Program-made: the position numbers and the translations under genes
Notes under the pieces: model-generated
Told to the model about the DNA's origin: nothing
The model's database searches: none
What the model saw: the letters and a program-made list of their open reading frames with translations, nothing else
NCBI GenBank assembly: GCA_009792885.1
Contig: WMCF01000016.1
Span: 9,533,062-9,597,061 of the forward strand
Reading direction: 5' to 3'
Origin: Eremophila alpestris peregrina
Lineage: Eukaryota; Chordata; Aves; Passeriformes; Alaudidae
DNA: 64,000 nucleotides
In this document: positions 1-12,107 of the stretch, piece after piece
How positions within the stretch are numbered: position 1 is the first letter of the stretch
Layout: each line of letters starts with the position of its first letter

Positions 1-1309
1 GCAGCAGTCCAAACCTCTTCTCAGGGACAATTTCAAGCTAGCAGTGTGCAGTTTCTCCAGCCTGACTTTCAAACAGAAGTTGTCTGTATGTTATAATTTG
101 CCATGAGAAGGGGTGAGAGCTGGAAAGGAACAGAGAACACTCTGTCTTGGCATCTGCAGAGATGATTGACTTGAAGCTCCAGTGCATGGACAGGTCACTG
201 GGGCTCAGCCTGTTGTCCCAGGCCAGCTGAGCCCTGGCAGCTGAGTGTGACTCTCAGGGCAAGGCAAGATGAGGTAGCTTAGACCACAGAGAAGGAGCTC
301 AGACAGTAACTTCTGCAGCCCCTGTAACCCCCTCTGAGCTGTAAAACTCCCTAAATAAGGACAGTAAAACAACTCTTCTGTCCCATTCCTTACCCCCTAT
401 CCCTTTTGTGACTCACTCACTGCAGATGGTGCTGTGCCTTTGGAGGCAGCTGATTGTGCTGAGGTCACCATGTATCTGACTGACATGTGCCATATTTCAC
501 TTGAAATATCTTTATTTTTATTCCTTTTTAATTTGGCTGATTGAGATGGAATGAGACATATAAATGAAAAGAGAAGCTGGAGAATGCTAACCTATTAGAT
601 ATAATTGTCTTCTTAGGTAACATATACATCTAAACAAGGTGTAGGGTGGATTTATATATGAAATAACTGCTGCATAATAAATTTTCCTGTGCAGGTTTTG
701 TTACATAGAAAACAAAATTTGAGGAAACAAATTTCTTTGCTGGATAAAAGACCCCAGTTTTGTCTTGGTATGAAAACACCCAAGGGCCATGTTGTACAGA
801 ATAACTGCTGTGCTGTAAATCTGTATCCCAGATATGGCGTCCATTGGTGTAAGTTATCCTCAAGTGTGTGTTGTGAACTGCTTTTGAGAATTTCTGCTGG
901 CTGCCTCAAAGGAGTTATTCAAGACTGGATGTACCCAATGTCATGGAGTTTCATAAACGACTAATTTAGCAAAGATTAGTAATAGATTGGCATTTAGCAG
1001 GCAGTAAAACAGGTGACCAAAAATGGACAGTATATGTCAACCACGTTTCAAGGTTTAATTTAGTCTGCTGGAGATCCAAATGGGAGTTGCCATTCCAGCT
1101 GTCCCCTGAGTGGAACCTTGTACCTTTCTCTAAATGCAAGCTGCAGTTACTGCATCAGCTGCACAGAGGCTTTATCCAGCACTTCCTATATGCGTGCCTC
1201 TATCTGAGAGTACAATGTGACTCCCTAGTGCTGCCAGATGAATTAAAGTAAATGTAGAACACATTGCATTAATTTCCAAACTGTGTTTTTTCTTGTTTTC
1301 TCTGGCAAG

Positions 1310-1380
1310 TGAGCACATCTGTGAAGCAGCAGTACCACGACAACATCCGCTGGATTCGGGAAGCCGGCAGGCACAGCTTG
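1310..1380 (+). CDS. UROC1: UROC1 exon (first in window)
   Basis: The acceptor is at 1308-1309 and the donor GTGAGT at 1381. The exon begins with two bases finishing a split codon and then reads STSVKQQYHDNIRWIREAG and on to HSL, ending in phase 0. The KQQYHDNIRWI block precedes the conserved ARILY segment in vertebrate urocanases. Confidence 0.9.
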
Positions 1381-4300
1381 GTGAGTGCACAACCTCCTGC
1401 AGCAGATGTGGCTGCTCCTGCTCCTGAGTGCAGCTCTTGGGTGAAAAGCAGGAAGGGATGGGAATGAAAACACAGTCTGCAGCTCTTGGGGCTCTTTAGG
1501 TTGAGCTGAACAGCTCTTTGCCTTCACTTCCTCATCTGGAAATGCAATATCTACTCTTGTATCCGCAGTGAAACATATCTGTGATTCACTCTCCATCTCA
1601 GCTGTAACCACCTTTCTTTCACAGTGCTATTCAAAATATCCCTTTTGGCATTGCTGTGGGCCAAGCTCTTCTCAGGTGCAGTTCCCAGAATCCTTTCCAA
1701 AACAGGTGGTAGGGCTGAAGATGCCATCCTTCTGCATTGTGGGAAGCAGGACACCCGAGGATCATCCTTTGTTTCCCTTTTCAGGCAGCTCTCCCTGTGA
1801 AGCCAAGTGATGCTGTCGAGCTCATATGTGCTCTCCTAATCTGGGAGCACAGCAGAGCTGTGCAGGACAAATGTTCTTTGCCACATTTCTCTTCCAGCCC
1901 ACCATCACTAGTTCCAAACCTCTGCTTCTCAGCTGGTGGTAAGGGATTTGTTGATAGGGGGATTACAGCCAAGCAATCAGGTGGACTTAAAATTAGAATT
2001 TACTAGACACTAGCAGCTGAATACAGAAATACATCTCATGGATTGTGTGAGTGGAGATAAAACTAAGTTCAAAGAGGGATTTCAAATAATTTTTTTCCCT
2101 CTGGAAGCTGGATGTTGGTGAAGAAATAATCTGCACTTTCTTCTATAGAAGGAAAGGGGTCACTCTTATGACTCCATTCATCTGGGACCTGAAGATAAGC
2201 CAGTTGCAGAAAACCTTATCCCTGTGTCATTTCTCTTTTCCAGGTCGTTGGCTCTCAAGCCAGAATCTTATATTCTGATCAGAAGGGCCGTGTGTCCATA
2301 GCTGTGGCTATAAATAGAGCCATTTCTGAAGGAAAGATTAAGGTTTGTCTCCTTTGTCTTGATGTGCTCTGGTAATTCTGCTTAGTATCTGAGTCTGGGG
2401 TGGCAGGTGGGGAAGGAGAAAGCTTCAAGCAGTGAGAGCAGAAGTGCCTGTCATTTACATGGGGCCAGTCTGTGTTAGAGCTCAGTCCTCTCTGCCTGCC
2501 ACCAGTGTTGTGCTCTGTCACCAAAGAGAGGTGCGTTTAGAAACTCTCTGAAATTGTTTTTCATTATGAGACTGCCTAATTTTCTGTTTGGGCACCTACA
2601 AGCACAAGATATCATTCTGTGATTTGCTGAGAGCACAAAGCAGGGACCACAACTCCTTAGTAGGGCCCCAAAAATTAAGGCTTAAGACAGAATTGAAATG
2701 AGCAGATAATGGTCCTCAGCAGCAGAGTCAGTCTGTGAAGGATTCTACTGTCTTATCCTTGACTTTCCCCAGGCTCCAGTGGTCCTCAGCAGGGATCACC
2801 ACGATGTGAGTGGCACTGACAGCCCTTTCAGAGAAACATCAAACATCTACGACGGATCAGCCTTTTGTGCAGGTCAGTGGGACAGCTGAGGCTTGTCTGC
2901 CTGGGCCAGCAAGGGAATGGCTTTAAAACAGAAATAGCTTTTCTTTGCAACATTTTTAAAATGTTTTTGTTTTAAAAAACACCCTTTAATCCCAATTAAT
3001 CAGATTTCCTGAGAAGCTTTGTGGGTTACATAGGAGAGGTCCTGAACACTGCTGGAAATTCCATGAAAATGCACCAGATGTATCTGAATGCAAATGGAGA
3101 GCAGACTCAGAGGACTGTATCTTCTGTTTGATTTTGAATCTCACTATTCCAAACAGGTGATCTGATTACAGCCATATTTCCTTGGAATCCACAAGATCAA
3201 AATCAGGTCTATAATAATATTTTGCTTGAAGCAAAGAGGTTCACAGCTGTTTTCATTCCATTGCCTGAGGACTCAAGAAAACAGTCTGGAGTTCCTGAAA
3301 GGAACTTTTCTGGTCATAAAGGAATATTGATAGTAAAGGCACAAGAATAAAAGTCAGGCCTTGCTCCTCACTTAAAGTGTGACTCTGGGCAAATCATGTA
3401 GATTTTCTCTCCAAAAGGAGCCTTTAATTCTGCACACCTGACCTGTGCTAAGCAGACTCTGCTTTTCAGTTTGTGAAACCACCTTTTAGAGAAATAAACC
3501 CGAGAGATATCAGGTTGGAGACCTGAAAAAAAATGAATGAAGCACTAAGACCTTTTTAACCCTAAATCTTCCTCAATTTTCCATCTGTAAAGTGGAAATT
3601 AGGGTAATAGCTTTAGCACAGTGGTGTTTCTGGATGTCATGAACTGACAATCACAGAGGTGTGAGATTGGAGGATCTGCTGCTGTAGAAGGACAAATTAC
3701 AATAGAGGAAGCTGAGCATATTGAATTACTTCCATTATGGGAATTCATAATAGGACCAAATTATGGCTCAATTTTAAGGAGAAAAGTTCCCTGTTAACTG
3801 GATTTCCTGGTGAAATGAGGCTTTTAACTGTGTCCATCAGAACCACTTCAACACCTTTTGAGCATGTTGGCTAGTTCTTATAGACCAAATAGATAGATGC
3901 CTTGATTAGTGTTTGTTTCTGACAAGCTGAGAGAAAATGGTGCAGCTGCACAGAGAGAACAGAAATTCAAAGTCATGTCTCTTTCTTAGCAACATAAGTA
4001 ATCATCAGGCAGTGCCCTCAGAAGAGGGCAATAGAAACAAGGCTTGTTATGGCTCATCATGCTTTGTGCTTTTCTTTGCATTTTATGATTTATGTGATCC
4101 ATTTGCCTTCTTCAAGGGCTTATCTAAAGCCTGCTGGCCACTGATATCACTGGCCTTTAAATCCAGGCCTAAATCTCTTTGACCAGATGAGCCTCTGCAG
4201 GCAATAAAAGAACAACTTAGGTCTTCCTCTCTCCCTTCTATCCTGTTGTTTTAACACAACTTTTGAGCTGGTTTGGGGGAAATGTGCTCCTCTTTAACAT

Positions 4301-7300
4301 ACAGGACATTTCCAGAATGTTTGTTTGTCTCATTTGAAAGTGCCTCAGCCTGATGGGTCATTGCAGCTCTGTAAAGTGTATTTCAGCACAGACATTTGCA
4401 GCCCATGACCTTTATCAAAGCCAAGGAGCAGCAAGTTATTGTTATATAATTATGATATATTTATTGTTAGTTCACTCCTTGTCCAACCTTCACTCTTATC
4501 AGGCCAGTGGCTGAGGAGGATCTGAACATTAGAGAATCTGGTGATTTAGATCTCTCCCATTCAATCCCAACAGCACTGTAATTATGATAATTGCGTTATT
4601 AAAGTGACATAATGTCAGATAAAAGATGCCATAATGAAGCTTTTGAAAGGGTTTAACATAGATTAGCACTCAAGTAAACTGATTTTTCCATCAGACACAT
4701 AAATGCGGGTCTGCAGATGTGGCTGGTGGGGATATTGTTGTTTTTCTCTTCTTTTTCCTGTTAAAAAGATGGTGAATAATGTATTGAATCTTTCCTGAAT
4801 TAAATCTGGATGTTTTCAGTAAATTTTACTCTTATTCTCTGTGTGTACCTCTTTCCATTTCTCTGGGTATATGCTTAAGCACGAATTGCAGTGCATATAC
4901 AAAATTATAGTGAAGAATTCAGTGGAAATAATGCATTAAACAAATTATATTTGTTTGCTAAATTATGTTTCTTTCAGGGTTTTTACAGAGTGGTTTCTTT
5001 TGGTTTCAGCAGTTCCTGTTCAGGGTAAAATTCCCACATGTTTAGAGAATTGGGGTGGATATAATTTTCATCCCAATTTTGTCCCCAGAATGCAACTCCT
5101 TAGCTTTAGGCTGGCTTTCTGCACAGGGCTGAAGCAGCTCTGCACTCTGATCTGAAAATATTTCAAACTTCTGAGACCTGCAAGGTGTGCAGTGTTCCAG
5201 GTGTCCTGCCCATTCTGAATCCATACACACGGCTGTGTCCAGCCTGTTCTTCCATGACTGGGGTATCCCAAAGGAGTGCATTGTATTTCTCTCCAGCCTG
5301 AAGAACTATCTCAGAGCTTAAGAGTGGTAGCTCCTTCAGCTGCTTGTGTTGGAGCACAAATGCAGGAATCACCACGGTCCTCATTAAACCACAGAGTAAA
5401 ACTGGCATTTGTTTCCTCCAAAGTCAGGGGAGAGAGAGTGGGAGACAAATCTCTTGCAGGAAAGAGATGCTCAGTTGTGTATCTGTGGGAGAAGCTGTGA
5501 GTAAAGCCTGCCTCCAGCCCTGCCTTTCCCACAGCCCCAGGGAAGGTGTCAGAGGAAGGATGGAGAGCAGCACAGCACAAAAATGAGTGTGGCCTGTGAG
5601 TAACAGCTCTGCTCTCCTCCCAGACATGGCAGTGCAGAACTTCGTGGGAGACTCGTTCCGAGGAGCCACCTGGGTGGCGCTGCACAACGGGGGCGGCGTT
5701 GGATGGTGAGAGCTCCTTTGTGTTCCTAAAGCTGGGCTCTGAGTCCTGCTCCTGCTGCTGGGGGTGTGTGTGTGGGGAGGAGAGACAACAACTGCTGAAA
5801 ACGTGTGTGGTACCAGAGGAGAACTGTGTCGTGATGGTGGGAAGGATGGGTTTGGAATCAAGGACTGAAAGGACAAACTAGAAATCATCCTCCTACATGG
5901 CATATCTTTATAAAACACTGGTCCAGAGGTCCGGCTTTCTGTGGTTTGGAATTCTGACAGTAAAGAGTAGTGCTCCATTCTTTGGTCTCTGTACACAGGA
6001 GCAGCAGAGGATGGTGCAGTAACTGGCCCTGGCACAATTACATTTGTTGTCATCCAGTCTGGTCCCCTCTTTTGGAGAGGACAGTACTAACATGGGCTAT
6101 TCAAAAAGGAAAATTTACAAGAAATACAGATGTTTGGCTGTTTGTATTCATCCCCAGATGAGACTATGAACAGAACTAGCAAAGACTTCACACAGTAAAA
6201 ACATCCTGGGAATTAAATTCCAGGCTGAAAAGAGTTGACAGTGTCATTCAAAAAGTATAATTTTATTTTGAAGAGTCAGATCTTACAATATTCAAACATC
6301 ACAATTGAAAACATGACTTTGTTTCAAATTTTCCAGTTAAAAAAATCTAATTTGTTCAGTGATGTTCTACTGTGAGAACTGTCACTTTCAAGAAAACTGT
6401 GCTTTTCAACAGAAAATGTTTTTGTAATAGTGACATGTCTGATAATGGAAAAGTGAAGGGAATTCAGAGAATGGCAGTGTGATGATAGTGAGATGTGGGG
6501 CCCTGTGTTCCTTGCTGAGCTCTGTGATAGAGTCCCACTCAGCACACAATACTGTATATAAGTAGTAGAAAGGGAATTAACACCACATGAGTCACAATAT
6601 TCCACTGAAACTGAGAAAATGTGAATTCTAGTTTCAGGAAGTAGGTCTCAGGTCTGTGAGGCTCTAGTTTAGCCTCAGTTTCCTATTTCCTCAGAAGCTC
6701 AAGTTACTGCAGGAATATACACATTAATAAACAATTCCTTCCTGGACTGGAAGACTCTCAGTTCTTATCTGATTAATAGACATGTCTGATGCTGTTCTAT
6801 GTAAATTTTGTAAACTTATAATAACTATAAAACTCAGAGGCCAAAATCCTGCCTCCAGGGATTTGCATTAGTCTCTCATACCATGTACTGTTGTATGATA
6901 TGCCCTGTCCCTCAGGTGTTGTTGATGCTGAGCTCTAATGCCAGCATTCTCACAGATTTACAGCAAGATTAATCTCCCAGCTGCATCCATACTCACCATA
7001 TGCCATGGACTGGGAGCTTGAGCAGGCCAGATTCTGAAGTCAGACAAGATGTTTTGCTCTACGTGTTTTCCATGTCCTTTAAAACCAGACTGTTATTTCT
7101 CCCAAAAATAATCTGTTCGTTTTAACATATTTCTGTTCTTCTTCTGCCAATAAGTCTGCTTCCTGAAAAGTTGGCACTGATGTCTTTAAACATCTCTGTA
7201 TCTCATACAAAATGAATGACTGCTTTGCAAATGATTGAGGCAGATGTGCATTAAGTGGTGGTTAACACTTTTTTAATAAAATGCTTATGCTCTGTCATTT

Positions 7301-8628
7301 GTCCCAAGAGAATATAAATAGATCCATCTGCCTGCTGCAGTAAGTGCACTGTCACCCTCACGATCCTGGCTAGGTGGCAGCTGTAGTGGGGCAAACATGA
7401 GGAGCTTAACCTTTAAAAACACCCTGTGACAGGTAAATCTCTGGCCCATCAGATCTGTTAGCCTTTCCCCACCTGTTTTTAGAGCCAGGACACAGTGCAG
7501 AACTCAGGAGATAGAGAGCAAGCCTAATTTTTGCCATCCCTGCTTGGGATGCAGATCCTGTCTGCTAGCTGGGCATCACAAGGAAGGTGGTTTGCTGCAG
7601 ATCAGGAAATTAGGCCTTTGCCTGCTAAACACTCTTTTTCTTTTTTCATAAGTAGAAAACATCACTGATAGTCTCTTATTCAGAATAATTTCTGTATTCT
7701 CATCCTTCTTTTTGCAGTACAATTGACCAAATTAACTCCTGTAAATTTTGTGGTATTGGTTTGAATTATTTTTATTTCATTCTCTTACTTCTTTCTTTTA
7801 GGGGTGAAGTGATCAATGGGGGATTTGGCCTGGTTTTGGATGGGACCAAGGAAGCTGAAGAACGAGCAAAGATGATGCTCAGCTGGGATGTTTCCAATGG
7901 AGTAAGCAAAACTCAATATATGTGTATTTTAATTTTTTTTTTAATCTGGGGAATCTTGCTTGTACACAGATCTAAACATAGAGTTTTGCTGATGGAAAAG
8001 GGGTTTATGATTTCTTTAGCTGTCAGTAAAATTTCATCCTTACATGCTGCCAGAGAATTTGGCTCCTTGATTTCATAGCTGAAAATGCATTGAAGTGACA
8101 TTTTCCTTTTAAAATATTTATCCCACTACAAAAGCATTGACTGTTTAAATGATACTGTTATCTAAAGCTAATGCTAGTTTTACAGAGCAGGAATGGAGTG
8201 CACAATTATTTTTCGTGAGGGAATTTCATAAGTTTATAAGGTACCTGCCTCTACCAGTTTTTATCTGTCCGGTGTTAAGCATGGAAAAGTACCATGCCTA
8301 CCCAAATACTACTCATAAAAATGAAGTATTACAAAAACTACTTGCAAAATCAGAAGGGAAACTAAAAACCGGCAGAGGGTTGAAAGATTTATTGTCAGGA
8401 GTTGGTGTTCTTGTGCAAATATGGTGCAAGGTGGGTGTGGCCAGGGAAATGTCTGATTTTCACACCCCTCATTCTGCTGTCTGACAGGTCGCCAGGCGCT
8501 GCTGGTCGGGAAATGCCTTTGCTTATGAAACCATCTGCCAGGCCATGAAGGAAAATGGCACACTGAGGGTGACTCTCCCTCACAAGGTGGTGGATGAGAA
8601 CATGCTGGAGCAAGCAGTGAAACATTAG
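1310..8628 (+). CDS. UROC1: Urocanate hydratase (urocanase), C-terminal part, six exons
   Basis: Urocanase adds water to urocanate to give 4-imidazolone-5-propanoate, the second step of histidine breakdown, using tightly bound NAD+; in vertebrates it is a cytosolic, mainly liver enzyme. Coding exons are 1310-1380, 2244-2342, 2773-2872, 5624-5705, 7802-7901 and 8488-8628, 593 nt in all, all with AG acceptors and GT donors whose phases join without a break. They encode about 197 C-terminal residues of an enzyme usually near 676 residues, so the N-terminal two thirds lie left of the window. The blocks VVGSQARILYSDQKGR, VVLSRDHHDVSGTDSPFRE, ATWVALHNGGGVGWGEVING and VARRCWSGN are typical of the vertebrate family; the first aligns with the region of the bacterial urocanase signature. 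The frame is intact to a TAG stop. Identity is near certain. Nothing in 1-1309 looks like the preceding exon. Confidence 0.96.
2244..2342 (+). CDS. UROC1: UROC1 exon
   Basis: The acceptor is TTTTCCAG at 2236-2243 and the donor GT at 2343. It holds exactly 33 codons starting VVGSQARILYSDQKGR and ending AISEGKIK. This matches the urocanase signature region, where bacterial enzymes carry LPARICW. Confidence 0.95.
2773..2872 (+). CDS. UROC1: UROC1 exon
   Basis: The acceptor is TTTCCCCAG and the donor GTCAGT at 2873. It reads APVVLSRDHHDVSGTDSPFR, then ETSNIYDGSAFCA, and ends one base into the next codon. The HHDVSGTDSPFRET stretch is a urocanase hallmark near the active-site and NAD+ contacts. 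Confidence 0.96.
3350..3640 (+). repeat. Ancient MIR-like SINE remnant, in two pieces
   Basis: Within a UROC1 intron, 3352-3400 reads like a decayed form of the MIR core (TGTGACTCTGGGCAAATCA), and 3565-3620 like the following part (CCTCAATTTTCCATCTGTAAAGTGG plus GGTAATAGC). The pieces are in the right order with unrelated DNA between them. The assignment is by resemblance only. Confidence 0.45.
5624..5705 (+). CDS. UROC1: UROC1 exon
   Basis: The acceptor is CTCCTCCCAG and the donor GTGAGA at 5706. It reads (D)MAVQNFVGDSFRGATWVALH then NGGGVG and ends two bases into the Trp codon. The glycine-rich HNGGGVGWG segment corresponds to HHGGGVGMG of bacterial enzymes. Confidence 0.96.
7802..7901 (+). 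CDS. UROC1: UROC1 exon
   Basis: The acceptor is TTTCTTTTAG and the donor GTAAGC at 7902. One base completes Trp, then 33 codons read GEVINGGFGLVLDGTKEAEE followed by RAKMMLSWDVSNG, ending in phase 0. Confidence 0.95.
8488..8628 (+). CDS. UROC1: UROC1 terminal coding exon
   Basis: The acceptor is CTGACAG at 8481-8487. It reads VARRCWSGNAFAYETICQAM and on to LPHKVVDENMLEQAVKH, then TAG at 8626-8628. No canonical AATAAA lies close downstream; an ATAAAA at about 8711 is a weak candidate polyadenylation signal. Confidence 0.95.
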   Translation, partial: VARRCWSGNAFAYETICQAMKENGTLRVTLPHKVVDENMLEQAVKH

Positions 8629-11319
8629 TGGTACTCCAAGTGCAGGGTTGCTCTTGCAGATATATTTGGAGTTGCTTCCTTGATATCCAGTTTTGCTCTC
8701 TGGGCAAATGATAAAAGCCTTGCAAATGTCTGTTCCATGTGAGTTCTTTTCTTTTCCTCTCCAACTTATTAATGGGGTAAATCTGTTTGTGACAGGTCCA
8801 CCAGGAACAGTCTTTTCACCAACATATTTGGAACAATGTTTGCAATAAGAAACTGTTCATTATGGGAAAGGAATGGGAATTTTTTTCCCCGAAAATTAAG
8901 TGGAAAAAAAATCCCCTTATAACAAAATGGTCACTTATTCCTGAAAATATATAAATGTGTGTACAAAAGTAATTCTTAGCTGCCCTGTCTCATGCACAGC
9001 ACAAGGGCTTCATTCTGATATGAACACAGTGGCAGCAGTCCCTTCCCCCATGGACATGCTCTGGAATGTCACTCGATCTCCTGGCACTGTATCCATCACC
9101 TCTTGGAATGGAAAGGGGTGTTACACACATGACCCTGCCTGTGCTGCTGCAGAGGGGATGTGATGAGCTGCAGTCTCATGTGAAACCCTACCCCTGCTAG
9201 AGCCCACGGCACCCACAGGTGAGCACCCTGCAGCTCTGCATCGCCTCTGCTGCTGAGAAAAGGGAAGTGTTTATTTTGAATCACAAATGAGTTCTTTACT
9301 CTGTTCACGTACTGTGTCTGTCTCCAGATGAACAGTGGGAGTCTGGCATCTGCTTGAAACTGAGCCTTCTGTGAAGTGCAATCTGCAGTTGATGGGAATT
9401 GCTTTACATTATGGGTAAAACCTGCCCACATTGCCAATTTATATGATTGAGATGGGAGCAGTTGTCAGGCAGATTTGACAGCCTTTGCTTTAACATATGT
9501 TATCATTACCTTATTAATAATCACAGTGGACTAGGTCCAAAGTTAGGGTATTGGTATTGTGTGAAACCAGTCTAATCTTCATAGCCCAAAAATGCTCGTG
9601 GTTCTTGCTTTGTCAAGGTGGAACAACCAGAAAATACACTGGCTTTTCTTGTACCAAAGAATGTAGAGCTTTCCATAGACTCATCTTAATTCTGAGTTGA
9701 AAATACACCACAGACAAGATGTTGAAGAAATATTGATCATAAATCCTTCACCTCTGGATTATTCAGTACTGGGGTACTGCCAGTATGTTCACCTTTACAT
9801 CCCAGGCACCAAAGGAACCTTATTTTTGTCCTAGTAGCCTTATTGCCCAGAGGACATAACCTTACCAGTATAGCCATGTTTAATGCCACCCTGGGAGTTT
9901 ATAACTCTGGGCTGCCTGTAGGGACACACAGAACCCATATGTGTGAGTGCTATGAACAGCTACAAGTTGAAACTCAGACTATGAAGCCTATTAATGAGTT
10001 AAGGCAAAATGGGGTACAGGAAGGCAGTGAATTGGTGAGCAGTTGGTCTTATGTATGGCTATTCACTGGAGTTTATTTCAATGATGCAGTTTGTAGTTAG
10101 ATATGTATGTTTAAATCTACTTTGGTCTTTTAACTGCAAATCTCCAGCACTTAACAAATGTGAACTGGCTGAGGTTTACAATACCTTTAGGAGAGCACAG
10201 GGAAGCACTAACCTGTTGCTGTCAGGGATGAAATAGCAGGGAGTTTCCAGCACACAGAAACCATAAACAACCCCAGTGTAAAGTTCCCTTTCTGAGCCCT
10301 GCTGAGCCTCGATTTATCTGTCCTCTACTTGCTTGTAGAGAAGCTGAGACTGTGAATAAGCTCTTGTTGTGTGGGGGTGCTGATGTCATTTTGAGGTAGC
10401 TGACCTCACTGCTGGACAAAGCCAGTACAGGGAGAAGAGTTTAAAATCCATCCATCTGTAGGCACTGCATTGGACCTGATCTGGACAGAGGATGTACAAT
10501 CAGTGAATTTCTGCAGTGCAGTGAAGTCTCAAGCTTGCCAGCTTCCCGTGAATCTTAGCACCTTAATGCATTCCTAAAATGCAGACACTGGGGCATGGCT
10601 GCAGGTAGAGGCAAGAGCTTGGTGACTGATTTTACATCCATCAGCTAGGGATGCACCTTTGTGTTAAGCAATCAATTTGGGTGCAGACCTATCTTTTCCT
10701 AGGAACATGAAGGAAGGTACTGCAAGTCCTCCATAGGGAGACTGGGATGGCTGGGGCCATCAAGGACAGGGAAAACCTACACCCAGTGGCACTCAGCCCA
10801 GTGAGTTCTGGGTGTACCCACAGCTCCAGCTTCCCTGCAGCTGAATGTACCAGAGTTCACACCCTGGCTGTAGGAGGTTTGATGCTCAGGAAGGAGGAAT
10901 AACCTGAGCAGGAGAAGGATCACAGCACCATCTGCTGGGACTACTCGCTAGTCCCACAGCAGCAGAGAACTGGCAAATTTCCTTGGCAAATACAGGATAA
11001 TTTTACCTTTTCCTTAAGTGTTGGAGAGCCATAAGGCAGCTGCACATTCTCCCAGATAAAGCTTTGCCCAAGAATAAATAATAATTTTTAAAAAAGCATT
11101 AGCTGAATTTGTAGGAATTTTTTTGGAAGGGGCTGGTCTGCCTTGGGTGATGCTGTGCCATTGCCATGCCTGAACAGTGACTTTGCATTGCCCAGGGCTG
11201 GCCCATAGCACTGTTTCCATATTTCCACTCATGGTACACAGGTTTTGCTGAAGTATTTCTCTCTCTCAGCTCTCTGAGCATGGCTGCACCCTTAGCATTG
11301 CTCCCACACAGCAGGTCCA
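8629..11319. other. UROC1-ZXDC intergenic region
   Basis: About 2.7 kb between the UROC1 stop and the CR1 fragment. I see the UROC1 3' UTR at its left edge and otherwise no exon-like open frame, RNA gene or recognisable repeat. Confidence 0.6.
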
Positions 11320-11830
11320 GGGACACAATCCTCCCCCTCTACTTGTGAGGCCACATCTGGGGTGCTGTGTCCAGTTCTGGGCTCCTCAGTATGAGAAAGA
11401 CATGGAGCTAGTGGCGAGGGCTCAGTGAAGGGCCACAAAGGTGATTTGGGGTCTGGAACACCTCTCTGATGATGAGACTAGGGGAGCGGGGCTTGTTTAG
11501 TCTAGAGAAGAGAGAGGAGCTCTCCTGAATCCACATCTCAAAGTTAGGTGTCAGGAGGATGGTGCCAAAGTCTTTTCAGTGATGCCTAACAAGATGAGGA
11601 GCAATGGCCATAAACTAAAACATGGGAAGTTTCACCTCAACATGAGGAAGAACTTCTTTCTGGCTGAGCACTGGAACAGCTGCCCAGGGAGGGCGGGAGG
11701 TCTCTCTGGAGCCATTAAAACGCCACCTGGACGGGTTCCTGTGTCACCTGCTCGGGGTGACCCTGCCTTGGCAGTGGGGGCGGACTGGGTTATCGCCACA
11801 GGTCCCATCCAATCCTAATTCTTCTGGGGC
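11320..11830 (+). mobile_element. CR1 LINE 3' fragment (plus orientation)
   Basis: The order of landmarks is that of an avian CR1 3' end: GTGAGGCCACATCTGGGGT, TGTGTCCAGTTCTGGGCTCC, TGTTTAGTCTAGAGAAGAG, GAGGAAGAACTTCTTTCTG, CACTGGAACAGCTGCCCAGG, CACCTGGACGGGTTCCTGTG, and a degenerate terminal GGTCCCATCCAATCCTAATTC. It is 5'-truncated and has no intact reverse transcriptase, as is usual for CR1. It ends about 55 bases before the ZXDC GC-rich island. Confidence 0.9.
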
Positions 11831-11884
11831 TCTCCCCGGCCATCACCAGGGACATCAGCACAATCCCCAGGACCTGAGATGACT

Positions 11885-12107
11885 CCCGCGGTGGATGTGA
11901 CATGAGCCGCTCCCCGCCGTGCCATTCCCACGCGGGCGGCCCTGCCCCGGGGCGGCCCCGCTCCGTCCCGTCCGTGGTTCCGCGCTCCGGGTTTCCCCGG
12001 CGCCGCCCGCGCCCGCTCCGTGGTTCCGCGCTCCGCGTTTCCGCTCCGGCCCGTGCCGGCCCCGCCCCGCGGCTCCGGTTTCAGGCGCTGCTACAGGGAC
12101 CCCCAAG
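11885..12107 (+). promoter_or_regulatory. ZXDC: ZXDC promoter / 5' UTR, start of CpG island
   Basis: Base composition changes abruptly from ordinary to very GC- and CpG-rich at about 11885 and stays so to about 13200. No TATA box is evident, so this looks like a dispersed CpG-island promoter. Two upstream ATGs are visible: ATGTGA near 11895 (immediate stop) and an out-of-frame ATG at 11902 whose frame overlaps the main start. Whether they are transcribed depends on the start site, which the sequence does not fix. Confidence 0.7.

Noticed and set aside
1..1309. Search for the preceding UROC1 exon (expected to carry the GPFRWVC-type motif)
   Set aside because: No frame in this stretch shows it; the exon must lie left of the window.
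11919..12107. N-terminal extension of ZXDC from position 11919
   Set aside because: The codon at 11919 is GTG, not ATG; the first in-frame ATG is at 12108.
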